The notes beneath the pieces were generated by a model that was given only the letters and a program-made list of their open reading frames with translations, was not told the origin of the DNA and searched no databases. DNA of 64,000 bases from Ahaetulla prasina (lineage: Eukaryota; Chordata; Lepidosauria; Squamata; Colubridae): the NCBI RefSeq assembly GCF_028640845.1, contig NC_080546.1:54943409-55007408 (forward strand), given 5' to 3'. The position numbers were made by a program, and so were the translations under genes. Within the stretch, counting starts at the first letter, position 1; every line of letters starts with the position of its first letter. Below are positions 55,931-64,000 of the stretch, piece after piece.

Positions 55931-57638
55931 TAGGAAGCTGTGGTAAGTATGGTCTAGACAGAATCCCAGACATCACCATGGTCCAAACAGAGAAATCAGT
56001 AAAAAAGATTTTGTAAGTGGGCTTCTTTTTCTGGGGGTGTAAAACCAGAACCAAAGACTGAGTGCAAAAAGAAAAGAAAAAAAGCCCCAGGCTTTGTGCG
56101 AATAATATTTTCTTCTAAATGTGATTATTATAGGGTTGCTGCATAAGGGTAAGATAAGCTTTCATAAAGTGAATGGAAACTGGAAGAAAGGCAAGAATTG
56201 CCAAATGCATTATTTAGTAAGGTGATCATAATTTATGAGGAAAATCCATTTTGAAAGCTATGTTAAAGCTACCAGGAGAGAATAAAAATCACCAACTTTG
56301 ACATTGGGACAATATAGACTTACTTAGAGATTGAAAAACAACAACAAAAGTCCAATGATTACAATGTGCACTATATTATGTCTATAGGATTATATAACGG
56401 ATTGCAATATCAATGAGCTAGTATAGGCAGCAAAAAAAATTTGAATGTCTTGGTAGTGAAAATAATCCTTTAACTTTAATAAATTTGTAAAGACTTCTTT
56501 TTCTCAGCAGTGCTATATGTTTGATAAATATTAAGTCACATACACATAAAAAATTGAGTACAGATATTTGACCAAATGAGATATATTAACTTAGCAGTTT
56601 GGAGTGTAACTAGCCTTGCCCTATACTCTTATCTTTTTTCTCCCTGTAGTCGAAACTGCCTCAGTTGTCAATGAACTCTTCTTCTTTTTGTCATTTTTAT
56701 AAGGTTTTATTAATGTATCTTTTCTGTGGAGTGTGGGTCTCTTATAGAATTATCTATTGAATGTGACAATATACACATTTAAGATGAGAAATGTACAGAA
56801 TGGCATCCAACTATATGAAGGAAGGTTGATGTACAATGCTGCTGCAGACAGTAGTACTTTAATCCTTAGATAAAGTATGGTTAGTTTCTGACACCATTCC
56901 TTAGATTGCTACTCTACTGCAGAAGCTGAAAGCATTAATTATAGACCAACATGAAAATAACCTTCATGAAAGAGCTATTAAAAGTGAAGAAATAAAATCT
57001 TAGTTGTGGTGGGGTGAAAGTTTCAGAAAGAAACTCAAAAGAGTCTGATTCTGTTTGGTGTGAGATCTGGCAAAGAAACCCTGGTAGGTTTTCAAGATTC
57101 TGTAATTATACCCTACAATTCCTATAGTGCATCTTTTCCCTGACCTGGTCTATTTCAAAGACTGATGTTAATCCTGGCATTACTATTTAGATGTGTGTCC
57201 ATTAAATTTAGTGACCCAATAAATGTATGTAGGCTTCTAGGCTTGAATCTTTAAAGCTGTAAGTTATCATGGAACATAAGGAAAAGAAGGTATCATAAAT
57301 GAATATGTTAGTATTACCTGAGGTTTTCCAGCACAAATTCTGTCACTACCTAACTTTATAGGCTATTGAGCTAGTTTCTGAATTTCAGATGTCCAGAAAT
57401 TAAATTATAATGAACAATACTTCATGAGAAATATCTGAAATCTGTGATATTCATAGGAAAAAAAGCAGCTCACAATTAATGGGAAATGGAGAATAAAGTA
57501 TTTTGGACTATAGAATAAAAAAAATTGTAGAAAAGCATATAAATTTAGTACAATTAAAGAAAGGCAGATAGTTCAAATAAAGGTGTAAAATCGAGATTAC
57601 AAAAAGTGATTCACTCTAAATGTAGCATATTCAAAGTA
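55931..57638. other. Non-coding sequence
   Basis: No gene or transposon is recognised. Confidence 0.4.
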
Positions 57639-57682
57639 TATGTGTGTGTGTGTGTGTGTGCGCGTGTGCACGTGTGTGTGTA
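57639..57682. repeat. (GT)n microsatellite
   Basis: GT run with a few CG interruptions. Confidence 0.93.
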
Positions 57683-59814
57683 ATTTTAAAGCTTATTACA
57701 GCAAAAGTTATAAAAATCTAATATTAATGCATGTGTACAAATGTGCATTTGGAAGAGACTGTTAAATATGTTTCAGGATGCAGAGAAAATTGCCTTCTTG
57801 GTAGGAAAGGAAAAGAAATGTTTGATGTAGGAGGCAAGAAACAGAAAAAAGCTTTTCTTTTCTTTCTTTTGGCAGTTCTGGGCTAATTTTGATGATTTGG
57901 AAAAACACTCAGCTTCTTCTAAATTAAAAGAGAGTGCAAACGATAAGTAGGTAGATAGGTAGATTAGATAGACAGACAGAAATACAATCTGTTTAGTAGA
58001 AATCTGTTTTTCTCCTTCTACTCTCTACTCTCTCCTTCTGTCTGAGTACATTTTTTTTATTTTTCCTGAAAAATGTAGAAAGCAAATTAAAAGAAATAAA
58101 AACCAAATTGTCAGTAAGATGTCAGGTAGAAAGAAGCCCATGCTTTTTCCCTTCTGTTTCTTGAGTTAAAGGGAGGGGGAAGGACAGGTATTCTTTAGCA
58201 TAATGATTGGGTAGACAGGATATTGACAATGATAATCCTACTGCCGTAGGACCTGACAAACTCGAACACTGGAATTTTCAATTATCCAGTGTGTCAAGAA
58301 TTCCTTCGCATTCAACATCAGAAAATTATATGATGTATATATCTGTGTGTAAGTATATGAGAGACCGACAGCACATTAAGTGAATTCATGGGTGCTGAGA
58401 ATGTTTGCAGAAACTCACTTGTATCTTACAAGTGTCTTGCCTGAGTTTTAATAATAATAAAAAACATTCTCCAGTGCTTTTACCGAACTGAAATGGGGTT
58501 TCTCTTTCCAGCTGCAGGCAGTGTGCTAGAAAGCTTCCTGACATTTCCCTTTGTTGTTGACAGGAAGGTTTCTGATCTGCGTCTACAATAATTGTTATGC
58601 CCAAATATTATCACTTTGGGATAATATTAGCATAACAGAGAAAGTCAGACTTAAGCTAGGAAGCATAGTTTACCATAGATATTAAAAGCTGTTTCCAATA
58701 GAGCTGAAATATGGTAGATTCTAATACAGCTGCAACTTCTATTTAATTTAGTGCTTTTGCTGTAAGCAAGGATGAGAAAGAGGATTTTTAAGGTAACATT
58801 GAAGATTACTCCCGAAAAAATCCAATAGGGAATATTGGATAGATAAATAAAGGTTTATCAAAAAATATATCATGATATAAGACTAAAGTTAGGAAAACAA
58901 TGATTAATGAACACTGCCACAAATTAAAATATTCATATTATAAAAGATACTTTGATCTGCAGAAGACAAGCAGACTATGACTGGAATCATGCTGTTTGGG
59001 AATTTTTAGATATAGGTAACTGGATATTATTCTACGTGAGTCAGTGTGTAAAACCCTATACATGTGGCATGTCATAATGTGATTTATCTCTTGATTCTGA
59101 TAGTTTAAAAGAAGGTGCAGAGCATATACCATTTGAATAGATTATGGAGTTCAGTATTTGTTTTAGTTAACAGCTACTCCTCTATGTATAGCTGAATAAT
59201 ATAATATTTACTTACTTATTTAAGTGTTAGAAGAACTTGTAGGATATGTTAATGCAAATAATACTCTTTTAAATCTGTCAGTGACTTGCTGAAATTCAAT
59301 AATAAGATATGCTAAGGGGAATGCGGACAGGATTTTCAAACATCCTTTGGTTGGAAAGAACTTGAAATTTTGATATCATTCATGGCTTAGCCAATGTCAA
59401 ACTTTGAACCAATTAATAGGAAAATTCAGATAAAATTAATCTATAATGAACAATAAGAAATTACTCTCCAATAAAGGGAAGTACATTAATTCTAATGAGC
59501 CAACATGGGTGCCAGTTTTAAAACAAAAGTATAGGGGAGCCTTTGAACATATGAGCAAAATGCATTGTGGATGTATCTTGGTCTTTTGTTGCAGAAAAAA
59601 ATAGTGTTAGATCTGAGAAATAAATGAAGGAATAAATATTTGGTCCAGGCTGCTAAAATTTTGCTACGTCAAGTAAGGTCCAAATATCTATAACAAGTTA
59701 GAATTGGGGAAGAGAGAATTAGGAATTTCCACTGAAAGCAATGAGAGGGAGCTTAATTAGTCTGCTATTATACACCTTGGAATCAGAAAAAAAAATAGAA
59801 ACCATAAAATAAGG
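57683..59814. other. AT-rich non-coding sequence
   Basis: A small GATA/GACA-rich run lies near 57945-57980; nothing else is recognised. Confidence 0.4.
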
Positions 59815-59822
59815 GTATAAAT

Positions 59823-60709
59823 CAGGGGTGAAATGCTCTTGGTTCGGACCGGCTCGCCCGATCCGGTAGCAATGGTGGCTGCTGGTTCGGAGAACCGGTG
59901 GCAAAAATCCCTGGTCCTACCCCCCTGCCTCTGCTGAGCCACACCATCAGCAGATGGTTTTTTTTTTACTTTTAAAAGCAGTTTTTCTTCAGCCAAAAAC
60001 ATGCCTTTAAAAGTAAAAAAAAACCTTTGAGGATCTCGCCCCTCAGCTGAGATCAGCAGAGCCTTTAAACTTAAAAAAAAATTAAAGGCTCCTCTGGCAA
60101 TCTCACCTGAGTTCCTCATCAGCAGAACCTTAAAAAACATGTTTTCTACAAATAGAAAAATTCCTTTTAAGAGATTCTATGGCACTTACCTGATTACTGA
60201 TCTAATGCATAGCTTTCCCAGCCCAAAAGGAACAGTTTCACTTTCAGCACCAGACAGAATCAGTTGCTAGCTAATCTATTTCCTCAGCGAGCAACTAATG
60301 CTGGCTGGCTTTGCTGGCTGAGGAACCCTGGGAACTGAAGTCCACAAACCTTAAAGTTACTAAGATTGGAGACCCCTGATCTAAAAAATATAAATAAAAT
60401 AAAATAAAATATTTATGCAGCTTTCTGAGATTTTTTGTAGTGTTTCACTCTAACTACACAAACACACAAAATGTCACAAAGCTGTATATGGCATTTTGTG
60501 TGTGTGTGTGTCACTTGTGTTGTGTTGTGTGTGTATAAAGTGTGAAAGATGGTTTTTGATACCACTTATTGTTTTGTATACTTTGTTATTATTTTTATTA
60601 TTTATTGTTATTGGCCACGCTCACCCAGTCATCTGACCACCAAGCCACACCCACCAATTAAGCCACGCCCACAGAACCGGTAGGGAAAATTTTTTCGATT
60701 TCACACCTG
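59823..60709 (-). mobile_element. Non-autonomous hAT-type element (887 bp), inverted relative to 26391-27365
   Basis: It starts CAGGGGTGAAAT and ends GATTTCACACCTG. The flanking 8-bp duplication is GTATAAAT (59815-59822) and GTGTAAAT (60710-60717), matching at 7 of 8 positions. Its order is the reverse of the 26391 element: the ACCGGTAGGGAAAATTTT subterminal block with CCACGCCCAC repeats lies at the right. A half copy of the palindromic MITE (about 60297-60380, TTGCTGGCTGAGGAACCC ... GGAGACCCCTG) is embedded. No transposase is present. Confidence 0.9.
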
Positions 60710-60717
60710 GTGTAAAT

Positions 60718-62930
60718 GGATTATATTACAATATCTATATTATTACTATTGATGTGTAAATAAGGGATTAGTATTTCTGGTAAGGTTTAATATTTTTTAA
60801 ATCTTTTATAGTGCTTAATTGGGATTAGATTTTGATTATTTAAAAAGACATGAATGAAAAATAAATGAAAAAAGGAGCTATATATTTATGCTATTAAAAT
60901 TTTGCTAATTTTTATTGGATCTTTGCTGATTAATAATGAATTTATAGAAAATATGGTGAAGTATGGATGAACATGTATTTAGCTGTATTTTAAGAGGCCG
61001 GATGTTAATTTTTAATATACTTGCTAGGATGAAGGGGGACTTTGTTTTTCTTACAATTTCCATTTTTTCTGTTTTTTGTGGGAAATTATTTTCCTATAAA
61101 ATGAATTAAAATTCTCTGGAAAAAAATAAGTGCATAATGTCTGTTGCACAGTCATTAAGTCATGCCTGACTTTCTGTGACCTAAAGTATTTGAGCTTCAT
61201 CTTCAGGAGTGTTATTTAGGGACATACAAAATTTTATAGCATGGATTAACCAAAATTTTCTGGGGAAAAAATTAAACCAGGCACTAAAATGATAGAAATA
61301 GGCATAATTAAGCATAATTTAAAACTACTGTCTCATTTTTAAAATAAAATTATCCTTACTGACTACAAGTACAAATGATAATTCATATTAAAATAATAAT
61401 AGTAATATATTGTTACTTTTCTATTTTTTCATACATTTTGCCACTGATAATTCTTTGACTGTGAATGATTATTTGATTTTGAGTAAAATTATCTGAGACT
61501 GTCTCTGAATTCAGTGCTCCATTGTTTTAAGTAAAGCAAATACTTTTTTTTCTTTTTGCCTACATACGGTTTAGGGACTAATGTTAAGAATAGAGAGAGA
61601 GCTGGGAGAAAACAGATGGCTGAAGCAAGGCAAAATGAGAAAAAGTGCAAATAAGTAAAAGTTAAATATAATCAAAGAAAAGATAACAAGAGTGAAAAGC
61701 TAAATAAAGCTCTGTTATTCAGAAAACACTTTGAATAGCTTTTTGTGTTGCTGGTGTCATTCTATCGTTCCATTCAATTTTTCAGCTGTTCTTTTATTTG
61801 GATATTAATAATTATATATTAGAATGACAGCATTATTTTAATATTAAATATCAGATAGAATTTTGAAGCATATATTTATAAGGGAATTATCCAAATTAAT
61901 AAACAGGAAGGTCTAGTATAGAAATTCAGTAGCCTGATTTTATTTCTAGAATTTTGGAACAGAAAAGTTGTTCAAAATAATCAACCTGTCTGTCTTTACA
62001 CCCCAACTCAGGTCACCTCAGACCATAAATGGAAACATGTGACTTGGATCTCAGGTGAGATTAAATTATTAGCATTAGAAATATATTCTTGGATTCACCA
62101 AACCATTAAACTGACAACATGGGCCAAAAAAAGCATCTGATGTGGTCATTAAATGTGCGAGCTATAATGTCAATAATTATGTAATTACAGAAGTAAAATG
62201 CTTTTGACTTCACTGCTTAGTGCTCCCATTCTTCTGTCCACATATTCCTGTGTCTGAATAGCATAATGGACTGTTTCAGAAATGATCAAATAGAAACAAC
62301 AGATTACCATCAGGTTTGTACATTTTGTACAGTTTGTACATTGTACTAGTAACAATATGAAAGCTGATTTTTTCTTTATATCCATTTTTTGGAGCCAAAC
62401 CAGCAATAAGACAATTGGCATAATTTCTGTTGTATAAATTCTCAAATTGAACATAAAATAATTTAAAAAGAGAAATTTAAACCTTATTTTGCAAATTCTT
62501 ATTATGTGTGGGTAATCTACAGTTGGATTCACCTGAGGGCTCCAATCACAATTAGTATAAACATGATTTCCCCCCATGGATATCCAACTTCAATCTGCAA
62601 GTCTTATTTTTTTTGTAATTTTTCCCAATTGTTTTTCCTTAATCCTAACATCACCTGTTATAGCAAATGAACCAGTTATAAATGAACCAGTTTCCTTCTC
62701 CTCCCCCTTCTCGTGATCAGGATAAAGCAGGAAGTCATCATGAACAATTGAAGTAATACAACACATCTAAATTTTAGAGAATTCACACTGATTGTAATCA
62801 TATTCCCTGATATATTTTATATTTCACTGTAGCTTTACTATGTTTACTATGTTTTGTTACTGTTCCTAGATTTGGTTTCAGTGGATTATCCAACTTCTAA
62901 TATCTACATATTTATACCATACTATATATA
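60718..62930. other. AT-rich non-coding sequence
   Basis: Nothing recognisable. The end (62931-62950) is a short (TA)n next to the PLE. Confidence 0.4.
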
Positions 62931-62950
62931 GATATATCATATATATATAT

Positions 62951-63743
62951 GTAGGTCTTTGGTTATTCGGGTTTTCTCCCGCGTAAAATTGGAAGTGTCT
63001 TGGCGACGTTTCGACGAAGTCTCATTCGTCATCTTCAGGCTTCAGCTTCGTGCTTCTGGGAGCAATGTGTGACTGCAGCTGTTTCTTCCTTTTTTAACTG
63101 CTAGTGGGGGTTTGAACTGATTGGGTGGGAGCTTGGCTGTGCTCTGATTGGATGGGGGTTTTTTGTGCTCTGATTGGCTGGGGGTGTGTCCTGTTTGGGT
63201 GGGGGCTTGGTTGTGCTCAGATTAGTCTGAGTTGCAGGGGGATTTGAGCTGGTGAGCTGCATTGCTGTTGTTTGGCTTGGTGTTCATGGTCGTGCTACAT
63301 CTTCATAGTGGGTGTCAGTCTGCTGCATGTATGGATTGGAGGGGTTTAAAATGGCTAATGTTGCAGCTGTGGTCTGGCTTCTGGTCCTTGGTCGTGCTTC
63401 ATGATCAGTGTGGGTTTGGGTCTGCTTTCTGGGTGGATGTATGGTGGTGACATCCTGTGTGGACCTCGTGAGTGTGGGTCTGGTTTCATTCCTCGTGTTA
63501 GGGACTCGTTTGTCAATAAGGGCGGGTTTCCAAATGGCTGGTAGGCGGGAGGTATCATCTCGTTTGTTCATGCTGTGTGGGCGTTTTTCTATCTCGATGG
63601 CTTCTCTGATTATTCTGTTGTTAAAGTGTTCAGTTTTGGCGATAATTTTGGTCTTTGTAAAGTCAATTTCGTGTCCTGTGGCTTTAAGGTGTTGGACCAG
63701 GGAAGAAGTTGGTTCCTCTTTTTTGACTGAGTTCTTGTGTTCT
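62951..63743 (-). pseudogene. PLE endonuclease C-terminus and tail, minus piece
   Basis: From the junction at 63743 downward: SEHKNSVKKEEPTSSLVQHL, KATGHEIDFTKTKIIAKTEH and FNNRIIREAIEIEKRPHSMN, then the Pro/Thr-rich tail as far as HYEDVARP near 63290. Past that point this copy loses the frame before the pseudo-LTR. The first half of the GIY-YIG domain is absent here but present in the adjoining plus piece. Confidence 0.82.
63005..63038 (-). ncRNA. Hammerhead-ribozyme-like core, PLE copy B
   Basis: On the minus strand: CUGAAGA, U, stem II GACGAA/UUCGUC with loop UGAGAC, then GAAA and CGUC. It is identical to the core at 30370-30403, so the fold is preserved in two independent insertions. Confidence 0.6.
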
Positions 63744-63747
63744 GACA

Positions 63748-64000
63748 GCATTCTGCACAAACCAAAAAATATCCACCATCCTAAGAAACCCCAAAGACAA
63801 AATTGAGTTAGAAAACCAAGGAGTATATGAAATCCCATGCACCGCCTGCCCCACCACATACATCGGACAAACCAACAGAAGAATAAGTGCACACATTGAA
63901 GAACACAAGAACTCAGTCAAAAAAGAGGAACCAACTTCTTCCCTGGTCCAACACCTTAAAGCCACAGGACACGATATTGACTTTAAAAAGACCAGAACTA
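63748..64000 (+). pseudogene. PLE GIY-YIG endonuclease domain, plus piece, continues past the window
   Basis: The open frame reads AFCTNQKISTILRNPKDKIE, then GVYEIPCTACPTTYIGQTNR: GVY and YIG are the two halves of the GIY-YIG motif about 13 residues apart, with a CxxC between them. RRISAHIEEHKNS supplies the conserved arginine, and the frame is still open at TGHDIDFKKTRT where the window ends. PLE endonucleases use this domain to nick target DNA for reverse transcription. The polymerase part, which should lie upstream, is absent because the piece starts at the inverted junction. Whether it is intact downstream cannot be seen. Confidence 0.85.

Larger units (their letters stand above)
62951..64000. 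mobile_element. Penelope-like element, head-to-head copy B, runs off the window
   Basis: Left piece 62951-63743 is a minus-strand copy of the PLE 3' part (pseudo-LTR plus endonuclease C-terminus). Right piece 63744-64000 is a plus-strand copy that starts just upstream of the GIY-YIG domain and continues beyond the window. The two pieces share the region from EEHKNS to TGH(D/E)IDF, so the junction joins overlapping copies in opposite orientation, as in copy A. A (TA)n run borders the left end. Confidence 0.85.

Noticed and set aside
61139..61180. Possible SINE remnant (AAGTCATGCCTGACTTTCTG)
   Set aside because: Too short and worn to separate from chance.

Overview
The window is AT-rich vertebrate nuclear DNA, almost certainly from a snake or a close squamate relative. 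The evidence is its repeat content: CR1/L3-type LINEs with (AATAG)n tails of the kind described as Snake1, tRNA-headed squamate SINEs, Penelope-like elements (PLEs) with GIY-YIG endonucleases, classic CR1, an 8-kb L1, and many short hAT-type elements with 8-bp target duplications. No complete functional host gene can be supported. Nearly all coding-looking sequence is transposon-derived and broken.

Layout. 1-10.6 kb: a decayed LINE 3' end, a broken Tc1 element, a 50-bp perfect inverted repeat, and three hAT-type elements within 1 kb. 10.6-18.7 kb: one minus-strand L1 with a 17-bp target duplication, carrying a SINE, a 944-bp internal tandem duplication and a CR1/L3 insertion that splits the L1 FADD catalytic motif. 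18.7-23.4 kb: a palindromic mini-element, CR1 and PLE remnants, then the most notable object in the window: a 1,493-bp hAT-type element with a perfect 8-bp target duplication, whose GC-rich interior is the promoter, first exon and start of intron 1 of UPRT (uracil phosphoribosyltransferase homologue). 26-31 kb: a SINE, a 975-bp hAT-type element, and a head-to-head PLE between (TA)n tracts. 33-36.7 kb: a second CR1/L3 copy, a TA-flanked inverted-repeat element, and another LINE tail.

36.7-44.9 kb looks nearly transposon-free and holds an isolated CpG island (about 41.4-42.8 kb), the best candidate for a real host promoter; its gene and direction could not be read. 44.9-47.3 kb is a degenerate CR1. 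47.66-48.41 kb is another hAT-type element with a perfect target duplication; its interior reads as a decayed coding sequence and includes a 21-bp perfect palindrome. 49-55.9 kb holds a second TA-flanked element, an ancient LINE, a candidate conserved non-coding block, and a hAT-type element split by a LINE. 59.8-60.7 kb is an inverted copy of the 26.4-kb hAT family. The window ends inside a second head-to-head PLE.

The main themes are gene capture by non-autonomous hAT elements (UPRT is the clear case), head-to-head PLE copies with hammerhead-ribozyme-like cores, and a SINE whose 3' tail matches that of a resident CR1/L3 LINE. Element boundaries supported by target duplications are firm. Family names come from motif recognition without a database search.
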